DNA from: Certhia americana
Lineage: Eukaryota > Chordata > Aves > Passeriformes > Certhiidae
DNA: 64,000 nucleotides
Direction of reading: 5' to 3'
Assembly (NCBI GenBank): GCA_018697195.1
Contig: CM031879.1
Location: forward strand, 43,931,193 to 43,995,192
A program made the position numbers and the translations under genes. The notes beneath the pieces are model-generated. The model did no database searches, had not been told where the DNA came from, and worked only from the letters and a program-made list of their open reading frames with translations. Below, piece after piece: positions 36,601 through 50,200 of this stretch. Position 1 is the stretch's first letter; each line of letters starts with the position of its first letter.

Positions 36601-39600
36601 TAAATTGAGTAATATATTCTGCATTCGATTATTGTTCCTTTTAAATAACAATGCAAAGGTGAAAATATGATACTTTGAATCTTCTTTAAATAGTTTAATT
36701 TTAAAGTTAGAATTGTAATGCAAGTATTGGGTATGTTAGAGTAAGTTTTTAGGTTTTAAAGTAAACTGTGACTTTCAAAAGAATATTCATGCTAACTTGC
36801 AAAGTTTTATAAAACAGTGAGATGGGAAGTTGTAATCTCTACACAATCTTGAAATTTCTCCTATTTCAACATACTGTAATTGTATTTTTGGAAGTTGTTT
36901 AAGGAAAAAGTGTACAGATCTGCTCATTTTCCCAGCCTTGTACAATAGTCAGTTAACCACGTAACTCTCTCTGATTCTATTCGATATTTCTCTTCTGATA
37001 TTTGTAGTACTTGGTGCTTATAAAACAGAGTGACTTCATGTCAAGCAATTATACTAAGAACCAGGCAGATTAGTTTCCCCTTTGAATATTTGGTTATTTT
37101 ATTTAGCAGAACTGCTTGGAAATTGCACGGTTCAGAAGAGTCAATATCCAGTTAGTTCAGGAGAGGAATATTTTGGTCATTCATCACCAAGTCATGTCAT
37201 TACAGTGACAGCTTTCTATGTTAAGATCTGGCTAAACAGGATGATTGTGATTGCTACTAACTCTTAAGTTTTTGTTGAAGTGGGGCAAGAGTCATCTGAG
37301 GTGTGTTAGGTTCTGTACCTAATCTCTGATTGAAAAGTGGTGACAGTCACAGACCTTACTGAGCTATCTAGTGACAAGAATTGAGCCATTGTCATGAAAA
37401 TTAAGGAATTTTTGGAAAATCTAAACAAATTTACAAATGCTTTAGAGTATGCTTGAAGAGGAAGAGTTCTCCTTCAGGAGAGCAAGAACTCTCAGGAGAA
37501 AGGTTGTATTTGGAAATAGTCTACTTCAGATCATATAAATGTTGCCTTTCTTGATCTCTAAGCTGTAACTGTTGGAGCGCGATATAAACCTTTGAATGTT
37601 GGAATTTCCTTTATTATTTCAGTGTGAAGGCTGAGAGGCAAGGTGTAGTGGGTTGGTTGTTTTGTTTGTAAAGCTTGCTGCTGAAGATGTATGAAAAAGT
37701 GTTAATCTTAGAGATGATTTTGAATAATGCAAAGGCACTCATCTAAATAATTGTCTTACTCTATAGAAATAAAAAATCCTTGAAAAATCTCTACCGTCTG
37801 GTTGTTCGTCCACATAGAGATGCAGTATACCATGCCTGCTTTTCTAAGGATAGACAAAGAATAGCATCATGTGGAGCTGATAAAACACTTCAGGTAAGAC
37901 ACCTATGCATGAGCTAAAAGAGATGCTGGGTACCATTTTGAAAATATTTGTTAAAGTGTCTTGTCACTTTTCTTCTGTGGCTATGTGGAAATATTTGGAT
38001 CTAGATCATAATTGGAGACAGATGATAGGAAAGGATGTATTTTTGCATAAACGTCAAGTTGCACGTTTAGCATGTAAGCATTATCTTCGAAAGCTGAATG
38101 GTGTGATTTTAGGGTTTGTACCCTCACTGCCCTAATGTGTGAACAGGAGATGATATGGAAAAGGTCAAAGCCCAACAATGCACCCTAGCTTACTTAATAT
38201 TTGCTTTGAAAAAATGTTATTTCCAGTCACAGTAGACGTTCTGCAGTCCTGAGGAGCAGTAAGATGTTTTAGGTGCAGCTTTACTATTTATATGGGATGG
38301 TAGTGGACATTACACCACTTTGGTGTTTAATTAGTGAAATGCCTTAATGCAAAAGAAATATATGTGTGGAGAAAACCCCTGAAGCAGAGGACAGTATTAA
38401 ACTGGAAACAGGCCCAAAGTGCTTAGACAGCAGACTAGAAGAGACAGAGAGGAATGTGACTAATATAAATTTGCCAGCAGTCTGCCTGGAGGGGAGTCAG
38501 CCAGCTCTCAAGAAAACTAGCAATCAGCCAGCCAGTAACCTGGTAAAGTACCCATATTCCAGACAGCCAAAGGTAAGGGAAAAGAGTAACTGTGCTGCAA
38601 GCCTTTGATATTGTTTTGGATGCTTGAGAAATTGAGTACTAAGTTGCTGTTCATTTAGCTACTTACTGTGCTGTTACTGGGGTTTTCATTTGCTTATTTT
38701 ATTTGCTGGCCTGTACAGAATTATGATCATGGCATCCACCTAGGAGATGCCTGGTGGATGTACTCATGCTGTGCTGCAGTTGCTGTGCTGGGCTTCTATA
38801 CTTAATGGCCTCATTATTGACACTGCAGGTTGCTTATTTTTTTCCTCATTTTACACCCAAAAGAATATGTGGATTACAATTGCATTTAAACTAAACTTTC
38901 ATTGAAGGAATAATAGGAAAATTAGCCATAATACTGTTTTCATTTTTTAACTATGAGCTTATTAATGTTTTTTTTTAATTATGGCTTAAGTTTTTCAGTT
39001 TTCAAGGCTACTTAAAAAATGATTGCTGGATTAAAAGGAGATACTCTGCAGAACTTATTGTGGAGGTAGATTTCCTGTTACTTCAGTATTTATGTTCTTA
39101 TTTGAACAAGTACCAACCATTCAATTGTCATTGCTACTCCTGTTCAATTAAAAAATAATTTAAGAAGTGCTGTAAAGAACACCTTGTGGTTTGTTTTAAT
39201 AATTAAGAATATGTAACCTAAGATGGAAAGGGACACCTGATTTCCACCCCCTGCCCACCCCACACTGTAAAGTTAAATCCCAGAATTTGAGAATATTGAT
39301 TAATATGTAGCACTTTTCCCCAACTAACTTGAGACATTGTCTATGTCTAACTTGACACTGAAACGTGTGTCACCCTGTCAATGTTTTCCTACTTATTTTT
39401 TGGGTTTTTGTTCCACCAATCATCAATTCTGTTGAAATTCTTACTTTATATGTATGGGTATCCCATACATGTAAAGCTGGAATTTGTGGTTTTAAGAGTA
39501 ACTTAGTTTTGGTTAAAAGATAGTGCTTTGCAGTTACTATTAAAAAATACCATGAAAGGGCATGGCTTTCGGCTTAAAGAGTGGGTGTAGAACAAAAGTA

Positions 39601-42600
39601 TTTTTAAAAATCAGTTGCCACTAATTCTGTCTCTTACAATTTCTATCATCCTAGCAGAACTTTTTGTTATTGTCCCTGAAATTATAAATGCTTTCAAAAG
39701 TCAACCCATTTTTTTAAGAGCTTCCATAAAAGAGAGCTGTTTGAGATGATAAAAGAAACTTATATATGTGTTTTCAAACTGTCTGCTAGTTATAAGGTTT
39801 TACTGTTCCTTGGTTTAGGTGTTTAAAGCCGAAAGCGGAGAGAGGCTCCTGGAGATAAGTGCCCACGATGATGAAATACTCTGTTGCGCTTTTTCTGCGG
39901 ATGGTGAATTTGTAGCAACTTGTTCAAGTGATAAAAAAGTCAAGGTAAGGGAATGAGGAAAAGACAATTCCTTTTTTCAATTTTTTTTTCATAATTTGAA
40001 CTTCTATTTAACTAACTCAGCACAGATTCTTAAAGCTAAAGGTGTTTTAAACTGTCTTAAATATTATGTGGATAATTTAATACTTGATTAACAAAAAAGC
40101 CCTACTTTTTGCATGAAATAAATGATACTTAATGTTAATATCATGCATGCAGAATTAACCACTTATTTTATTTGTATTACATGGTATTTCTTTTTAGCAA
40201 GAACATAATGTGTGAGTCCAGTCCTATTTTTAACATGAGATGAATCTATCCATAATTCTTTTTTTAATATTTCTTTTCTGTTGCCTGTGAAATAGTTGGG
40301 ATTTTTAATTCCTCATTATAGCAGCAAAATCTTGATGTAATTCCAGAATGTATCAGATTCTAATCTGAATTATGACCTTTCCCTTCATAATGTCTTGCTT
40401 CTTTATTTTTAAACTATATAATCTTTCTCTTCAAAATATTTTTCGAGGTATTATTAGAAATGTTTTAGGACTTTATTTGTATTTCAGCAGAGTTTCCAGA
40501 TTTTTAAGAACAATTACTTTAAATGTATTTAAAAGTCTTTTCCATCTTTCAATTTTGCCTAGGTCTGGAATTCCAGAACAGGTCAGTGTAGGTGTGTATA
40601 CGAAGAACACTCCGAGCAGGTCAATTGCTGCCAGTTCAATAACAAAAGTGGTCAGTACCTTCTAGCCACCTGCTCAAATGACACTTTCATCAAAGTAAGT
40701 GGAAAAGGTTGAGATTATTCTCATGCTGTTTCGTGTAACAGGATAGTTATTGCTGTATAAATATATGTAAACTGCTGTAAAGTAGTGGGTTTTTTTAATG
40801 AGCCTGGTGGAAGAGACGTGGCAACAAATCAAGAGTATTGACCACAACTCAAATTGAATTTCAGTAAGGCAGAACAGAAGTGATTGTACTCAGCAAAGGA
40901 GAATGGGCAAGTCCTCTGTTGGTAGAGCATGAAGGTGAGGATTTTGGCCTGATGATATTCAGACTGTTCAAGACTAGATTGAGAGATTTCATTTTTGTTA
41001 AAGTGTTACGCAGTGTTAGCTGCATAATTCTAATTTAGGAAGCTGGAAAGGAATGAGGCAAGACAAAGCTTTTTTCTCAGTCTGAGGAAACTTTCAGTAA
41101 TTTTGTGCTGGTCAGGGGCCTTGTCTGCACAAGGAAATTTTTACAAGATTTATGTAATTCTGATGTTAATAGTTTTCATGCATCTTTACCAGATAGAGGT
41201 AAATTGTAGGGCAATCTGAGGCATAGCATCCAGTCTGTGAGCTTGTGGATAAAACTAAGAAAAAATAGAAGTGGTGTTTTGGTTGCCAGTGCATGATTTT
41301 GAGAAAAGCATGAACGATCTGTCTTTGAATAATTCATGAATCTGATGATATTTATGTATTTATTTCTCTTATAGATTTGGGATTTGAATGAAAAATACTG
41401 TAGAAATACAATGATAGGTCATGAAAATTCTGTCAATCACTGCAGATTTTCACCAAATGATGAATATGTTGCTAGCTGCTCGACAGATGGAACAGTAAAG
41501 GTACACAGTATATTTTTCAATCAGCCTTTTGTTTTGATAATGGTGGACAGGTTTTGCATCAAATGCAAAATATGTATAAGAAAATTTTATGTCCACATGA
41601 TCAGCTTTAAGGTATTAAATCCTGAAACAGTTGATTATTGGTCCCATTTGAAATGCAAGATTTTGAAATGGCTTGTCCAGTACCAGGAAAAAAACGTTGA
41701 CTGCTTGTAGTTGCAAATAAATTCTAAGTAGCCTCATTTTGAATATTTTTGCCCCGTAATGCACTTCGTTAAGAAAACTTGAATGGGGAGTAAAAATTGT
41801 TTAACCAAAAATACTAGTAAGTTTTTAAGTTAATTGAAAGTTTTATCATCTCTGAAAGTTAATCATCAGGAAACATAAAAATTAAAAGCAGTTTCCATAT
41901 GCCATTTTCTTGTATGCACTAGAAGAAAATTGAGAAGCTTGTGTTTTTCTGAGAGTGTAAGTACTACTTTTATTGCCTTTAGTATGCTATTTCAGAATTG
42001 CAATTCTTCAAACACTGTTATGTTTCTATGTAGTTGCTAAATCAGGAAAGAAGGATTGCTGTTGCTGTTGTTCATAAGGAAAATTGTGGTGAAGGGTGCA
42101 GAAATGTTCCCTAGATTTTTGGCAGGTCCCTCAATGAAATTAAGGTGCAAAGCTAGATATATACCAGATTTCTCATGATGAGTAGATTGTTTACAGAGTT
42201 GCAGGGCAGGTGTTATTTTTGGTTTTATCTTTTTTTTTTTTTTTTAAGTAGAAGTTGAGGCAGCATTGTAGCTGGAATGATAGATTGGAAAATCCCAAGG
42301 AGAGGGTTCTGCTACAGCATAATCCTCTTTGTGGTTTGTTTTTATTTCTTAATTTGTTTTTCTCCTTTTTTTAATATTTAAATCATTTGGATTTGTGAAT
42401 ATTCTAATGCTATTTGTTGACTTTGAAAAGTAACAAGGGGCTTTTCTGTTTTATTCCCTGCTTTTTTTTCTTAAGAAGTAGTTGGAAGCTCTCTCCTGTT
42501 GTATTCTGTACCTATATCAGCCAAGACAGATTGTGTCTGTTTCCTGTTTATTCCAGCTTTGGGAAGCACGCTCCGGAAATGAACTGAAAAGTATTGAGAT

Positions 42601-45600
42601 AAAAGATTTCTTCAAAAATGCAGATGAGCAACCAGATGATGTGGAGGTTTTAGTAAAATGTTGTTCTTGGTCCAGACATGGTAACATGATTTTGGTGGTA
42701 GCCAAAAATAAGCTTTTGGTAAGTACCTCACTTTAGTAATCTTTTGGAGGTAGTGTATTGCAATATAGATTTATGATTGCAGTTAAAACTCCAGACTGTT
42801 AAGATCTTTTGGCTAGAAGTGTCTGATTTCAAGTGTGTGTAAACAAAAATATGGGCTTAACAGACTTATATCTAAGAGAAATAAATACTTTCTGAATTCA
42901 AAAATGTAGTCTTGAGCATATAAGCTATTTGTCAGTAGTGAAGTCATTCAAACAGGGTTTCTATTGTAATTATGTGTTCCCAGCTTTTTGATATCAACAC
43001 ATGTGGTTTGCTAACTCAAGTCATTGTCAGTCATCACAGCACAATCCAATACTGTGACTTCTCTCCTGGGGATGAGTTAGTAGCAGTTGCTTTGTCTCAT
43101 TGTTCTGTTGAGGTAAGTGTCTGCAATATACCATGGAAGACTACTTGTAACTTACAAAGTTACATTTGTCGTAATAGTTTCTTGTATGCAGAGATAAAAC
43201 AAATGTAGCTATTTAGCAGTCTTCTGGTGTGCTCTATTCTTAATTTTCATTTGCTTCTTAAATTTAAAATACCAGCTGGTAAATAATGTTTCAAAGTTAC
43301 ATGTTCATTTTGGACAATGGAACCCACATTTATCTAAAACTAGACTAGCCTACTAAGTGTATCTAAAGCTATTCTTGTCACTCTCAGGAGTGTTGCTTAA
43401 CTCAAACCAGACCCTCTCTCATTCTGTGTGCTGGTACATAAGAAGAAAGGAAACATCTAGAATAACTTTGAGTCTAGCATGGCTAGAGTAGTTCTGTACA
43501 AATACCAAGTTTGGGGTTGATTTGGGATTTTTTTATTACCATGTCTTTTAAAATCATAGCAGTCAAAGAGGCTGCTGATCCAATTTCCCTGACCATTGAA
43601 ATCTGATAAGCAGGCACAGTTCTTGTTACATCTGATTTCAGAATAAAAATTAAGAAAATGGTAGAAGACATAGTAAATAAGTGTACTTGTTCTATTTTCA
43701 CTGTAAATGCAATCTAAATCCATGTGAGTTTTTCTTTCATATTTTTATCGTAGTTATGGAATATTAAGTCTTTATCAAAAGTGGCATATTGCAGAGGACA
43801 CATGAGCTGGGTTCACTGTGTGACATTTTCACCAGATGGATCTTTATTTCTGACTTCATCTGATGACCAGACAATACGCGTAAGATAACTTTTCTTTTTT
43901 GAAATATCTGAATTTAGATAGGTACTAAACACTCATTTAAGAAATTATTTATTGTAAAATCATACATCATACAAAATACATAAAAATATACTTGTGTATT
44001 TTGTATGTAAGTTTATAGGCAATATGAATTTAAATATTTGTTATAAAATAATTTACATACACAGTAAAATGTGCTGGCTTTTTTGTTTATTTTCTGTTTA
44101 TCTAAATCTCCTCTATATCTATATGATTTTTTTTAAAGTCTGGTAGCACTTCAAGAGTAATTATAACCTTCTATTTTGTTTTAAATTTTATCTGAATTGG
44201 GAATTTTGAAGCTTTTTGAGGATTCTAGCAGACTTGATATGTTTCATTGTTAGATATTGCCTGTTAATATTTAGGATAGATTTCTGTGACAGTAATGTCT
44301 CATTAAAGCCTGTGAAAATAGAACTGTATCTTATCAAGGTAACCTTTCCCTTTTTCCCACGTTAACACATACATTCTTGAAATTTTGAAAGCAATTCAAA
44401 GATAGAAATCTGTATTTTGTATTTTTTGTAATCGGATGTTAGTGTTGCTCTTTGGATTAGAAAACTTTGGATATTACAGCTATGATTCTAAACATAGGGG
44501 AGCCTTGTAGTCACCCTGGAAAAAAAAACTTCTATTTCATCTGTTGGAATCACTATAGTAATTGCACAACGTTCCCTAGTATCAAAAACAGCAGAAGCAT
44601 CGTTTTAATCGTTTTAAAAAGTCAGTGTTCCTTGCAAGTTTATAAGCCTTTGATTTACAGGTGCTGTTACTCAGTAAGTTTTGTCTTGTTCTTTAATAAA
44701 GCTAATGAAACAGTGTTCTTCAACAGATCTGGGAAACAAAGAAGGTGTGCAAGTCTTCTGATGCTGTGCTGAAAAGTGAACTAGATGTTGTGTTTCATAA
44801 TGGTGAAGTGATGATTTTAGCCATCTACAATCAGAAGAATTTACAGGTAAGATGTATTTATCAGTATTTTAGTATGTTTGAATTTTACCTACAAATCTCA
44901 GTAGAAAACTGAGGAAGCACTGGAAGAACCTCTTGTTCTTGGCTTTCAAGGGTTGAATGTAGCAGATGATTCAATGTATGATAACGTTTTTTGTATCTAG
45001 CAATTGTGCCTAGTTTAGTAAGTGAAAAAACGGGGTTTGAGGGGAAATTTCTACACTGATGTTGAAACTGAGTCTGGAGCAGAGGACCAGAGTTCTTATC
45101 CCTTCATGATGGGGTTTGTGAGCCCTCTGAGTGGCTCAGATGTGCACAGCAAAGTGTAATGTGTGCAGCACCTATAGACCAGGTGCTACACAGTAAATTC
45201 TGAAATGCTTCAAGGCTCTGTGCAACAGCTGAAAGAATCATCTGAAATTGGAGCAGTGAGAGATGTGAGCCTAGATTTGTGCTAAAGAAAATCGTGGCTA
45301 TACTCTTACTACTGTACTAACCTGCCACACAAGTGCTAAGTACACCAACGTCCAAAGTGGGTTATGAAATTAACTTGTAATTTAAAGTTCGTAACTGTTC
45401 CCTTTGGCATTCTCAGCTCTATGTTTTAATTTATTTAAGTTTAAATTTTAAAATATTGTTAATACCTTAAATGCCTTCCTATTTTGCAGCTTATCAATGG
45501 AAATACAGACAATGTTGTTATGCAGACAGGAGCCCAAGAATCCCCCATTTCCTGCTGTTGCTTAAGTGAGGATCTTAAATTTGCAGCTTTTGGACAGGAG

Positions 45601-47249
45601 AGTGGAACAATAAAGGTATTAAGTCCTAAATGTGATTTTAAAATAGTGAGAAAACACTCTTCTTTATGCCTTTTAAATAAATGTTGTTTGGATGACTTTG
45701 TACAATAATACTCTTCAATATAGTAATTAAATTTACATTTGTGAGTGATACTTAAATTAAAATAACTTAAAGGTAATGCTAATAATCTAACTCTGAATTT
45801 CATTTTACCCAGACAAAGCTAATAGGAATTTTCGGTTATTCCGGTCCAGTGACTTAAAATCATATATTTACAATCTCATGTTATTTAAAAGAGAATTTGC
45901 ATGTTATTGCTTTTCTCACGTGTGTCAAATAAATGCAATTATTACATTCTTCATTATAAAGGTTCTACAGTTGTCAGATGCGGAAGTTCTGAAGTCCTGG
46001 GAGGCCTACAGGACATCTGTGCAGCATTGTCGATTTACACACGATTGTCAGACTCTCATCACAAGTGCTCATGATTCAGTTATAAAGGTTTGGATGATAC
46101 TTAAAATGATAATGATGTAACTTACTTAAAATAAAGGGCTTTTATACTATAGATAAGGTAAACTCAGTAAATGACTCTACTGTGTTCTGCATTGCTCCAT
46201 CCAGGAGCAAGTGACTGTAGAAAGTGTAGCCTTTATTTATGCATTATGTGATAATGAATATTACAGGTTTTCTATTTTTACTGCTGTGGATGATAGAAAG
46301 GCTTTGAGGAGAGTAAAAGAAACAGTTGTCGAACAGGGTGACTCAGCAGTTCTGAAATGAGGGTTTGGGATGCTGTAGGTCTGTCAGTGTGCTTGCTTCC
46401 ACTGTCTTGGGGAATGATGTACAAAGTCTCTGAGCAGGCTGGTGTGCCCACCCTGTCCAGTGCAGTGCTGAAAACCAGCTAGAAATAGAGTGGCTGCACT
46501 AATGTGGGCTCGAATGAGGAACCTCTGCCCCTCAGTAGAGAGAAGGTTTGCTCTGGATGTGCATCCTGGTGCTTCTGGGTTAGCATTATCCACCTCAGGG
46601 GTGCAGTTCTGCAGTAAAAAGCTGTGTCACACTTCGAGCTTGCTGAGCCCTAGTTTGTCCTGCAGAGCACTTCAGAGTGCTGACAGGATCCCTAAGCACA
46701 CTGGTCCAGCTGCTCAGGATCCTTCAGCCCACGCAGCCGCACCTGGAGTTTGAGTAAAACCTCCAAAGCACTCCTGGTGCCGATCCTCATTCGGATCCTT
46801 CTCCTGGGTCTGCCGTAGGAAGCATTTCTGCTGGCCCCCAGCTCCCTCTGGTGGGCAGCGCCTCGCTTAAACCCCCAGGACTGTCACTGCACATGCTGCT
46901 TTCTGTTCACCCTAATGCAGGAAACCTGCTCCTTTGAAAACTATTGACTCGTTGCTATTTAAAATAAATTGATGCTTAATAGCTTCTGTAGAAAAAAAAA
47001 TTAAACTTAACTCATTTTGCAGTTAATAGTTGAATTGAAAATAGAAGTGTAATAGAAGTGTTATAAAAAGGCAAAGCAAAATGGCAGTTCATTAAAAATT
47101 CCCTTTAAAAATGTAAAAGAAATCTAATTTAAGTACACAAACATGAGGTTTGCCAGGTGAAATAAGTCTATGTGTTGTAATGATCAAAGGTTTAAAACCC
47201 CAAACTACTGAGGTGCCTGAAAGTTATCACTTTGCTTCTTTTTTTTTTG

Positions 47250-47281
<32 letters not shown>

Positions 47282-50200
47282 CAGTGAATTTCAAGTATCA
47301 AATTCACTTTGCAAATAAGATTATATGTGTATTACAGGGAACTCTGTCATGGGTTGACCATTAAATACTATTTAAATCGGCACCCTCAATCTTCAGCATC
47401 TCCATTATGGATCACTTCAATATCTAACATTTTAATTAGTCTCTGCCACCATAAAAACTTATTGTTAGTCCTGTTACTTAAAAATAAAAAGTTAGTTCAT
47501 GCTTCTTCTATTTGCTGTTTCACTTTTTAAGAAAATGTATTTGATTTTTGTGATTAGGTATGGAATTGGCAATTGAACGAATGCGTGTTTCTAAGAGGAC
47601 ACAAGGAAGCAATCAAGGATTTTAGACTTCTGGAAAATTCAAAAATTCTCTCTTGGTCATTCGATGGAACTGTTAAGGTGAGTGAAAAGCTGTGAACTGA
47701 GAAATCACATCAAATGTGTAGTGGTGTGATTTCCAATAACACCAGTAAAATGTATTTGACTGTCTCTCGTAACATCTGGTATTTCCTAAATTTTGAGTAG
47801 GCACACATTTTACTGAATCAATTATAAAATGTAAGCTGACTTTTAAGACAAAATTTTTGATTTTCTATTTTCAGTAACATCTACACTGTTGTATTTTAAC
47901 TATACCAGTGAATATAACAAAATGTTGGCCACATTAGAACTATCTAGCTGAGTTTTATCCCTTATATATTGTCATGTGAGATACAAGTATTTTAACATTT
48001 TTACTTTAATAAAAAAGTAACATTTTTTTTCTGTATATGTGGTAGGTTTGGAATATCACTACTGGAAACCCAGAAAAAGATTTTGCTTGTCATGGAGGTG
48101 CTGTTCTTTCCTGTGCTGTTTCACCTGATGGTAGTAAATTTTCATCTGCTTCTGCTGACAAAACTGCAAAGGTTGGTTAGCTTCTGTACAGAGATAAAAA
48201 TGGTGCCTTATTTGTCCTGAAAAGTAATCTATATTTTTTATTTTGAGGTAACTAATGGTTATTCAAGTTATCCTGTTGAATTTCTAGTTTTAAATTTCCT
48301 GTATCCATCAACATGTTTGTAAAGCTGTTGCAGTCATTTGCCATTGATCTTGGATGTAACTAAAGCCTAGTGGCTTCTGTACAAATAAAATGCATGTTTA
48401 ATGCACAGCTTTGTGCAGAGCACTGTTTATTTCTCTGTATCAATTTGTTGATAGTCTGACATTCTTAGTTTGTAAAGATAAGAAAAATTTCTGAGACTTC
48501 CAGTGGAGTTTCTGTTCATAAGTTCTGAAGGCAGAAGGTGCACAAAGTAGTGAACTGGGGCTGCCCCATTATGTTCCTAAAGCATTTCATTAGATTTCTA
48601 AAATATCATTTTCAAGTGATTGATGAATCCTGTTTCTATGAACTTCTTTAAACTTTCTTGTAAATATACAGGTTTCATTAAAATGTATATTCCAAGGAAA
48701 GATACATAGTCAGTTCAGTAATTTGTAGCAAGTGCATTCTTGTGTGATTCAGGTAATTAAAACTAGACTCTACAGTATAATACATTTACATAAATTTGCA
48801 TACAAATATGCATATGTATAAAAAGTCTTAGTACAGTTTAATGCTAGTGCCTTTTAGAAAGAAATGATAATTGTTTTTGAACTTGTCTTTCACTCTTCTG
48901 TAATGTTTTCCATTTAGATATGGAGCTTTGAAAGTTCATCTGTTCTTCATGAACTGAAAGACCATGAAGCCTGTGTGCGGTGCTGTACTTTCTCTCCCAA
49001 TAACAAACTATTGGCCACTGGAGATGACAAAGGAGAAATAAGGGTACTGCTCTAATCGTGATGTTATTTTATAATTCATTTGATTATCAGTTCACAGGCA
49101 GAAGAGTTCTTATGGTTTGTGTTCTAATTCTTTAGCATGTCTAATTCTTTAGCACTGTGGTGAACATCGGGGTGAAAATAGCAGTTTGACACATGAGGCA
49201 GTAGTTTGTAACCATATTGGTAAATTTATGTTCCATGAAGGCTAAGAAACTCATTTAATAATAATTCTACTGTGAGTTGTGTGTGTGTGAATAATTCCTC
49301 TACATAAGATACAGTTTTAAGACAAGATTTTTTTTTTAATTATTTTGTCACTTCAAGTAGAATACATATTTACAAGTTTGGGTTTTTTCCTCTAATACAG
49401 AAAAATACATTTCAGATTTCCTTATTTGAGGCATTTTTTTCCCTGTTGAGTTTCCTTCTATAAATACTCTTTTCTCTCTTTTAGATTTGGGACGTTTTAA
49501 CAGGTGCATTACTTCATTTCTGCTCCCCAGTTACTGTAGATGAAGGAGAACCAACACATGGGGGTTGGGTAACAGACCTCTCCTTTTCTCCTGACAGTAA
49601 AATGCTTGTGTCATCTGGAGGCTATCTTAAGGTAAGCTGTGAAATAATAAAATATCCTGTCACACCTTATTAAATGGCAATACTCTGACAATTTAGACTA
49701 ATTCAATAAACAGATCTTAAACATTTTACTTAACACAAAGCTGCTTCATTTTTGTGATGGTCTAACATTTTTCACTTCTCACTTAATGTGAATTTTAAGA
49801 ATTCAGGTTTGTTTTCAAACTCCATTTTCATTTGCAATTTGCTTCCTTAGCCTCTTTAATTTTAAAGATCCCAGTCATTTTTGTCTGGTTTAATGTCCAC
49901 TCACTTTTGACAGCAATTGTGTTCTTTATAATGAGCAAAAAAATGCTCTATATCAGGATTTTTTTTTTTTTTTGAGATACTGAGCTTTAAATTTTGTCGT
50001 AAGTAGAGATTCAGAAGAAATTGCAGGTGGTGATTTCTGCCTTGAAAGACGTTTTATAAGTAATATGTGGAGGAAATCAGCGTTTTTGTCAATCTGTCAT
50101 TGGTTCAGGCATCTACTAGGCATATTTTTTGGGGGAAGGGGAAGAGGTGACCTTTTTCAGTCTGTGAATGATTCTGTGTAATTTTTAATTTCTTAAGAGG

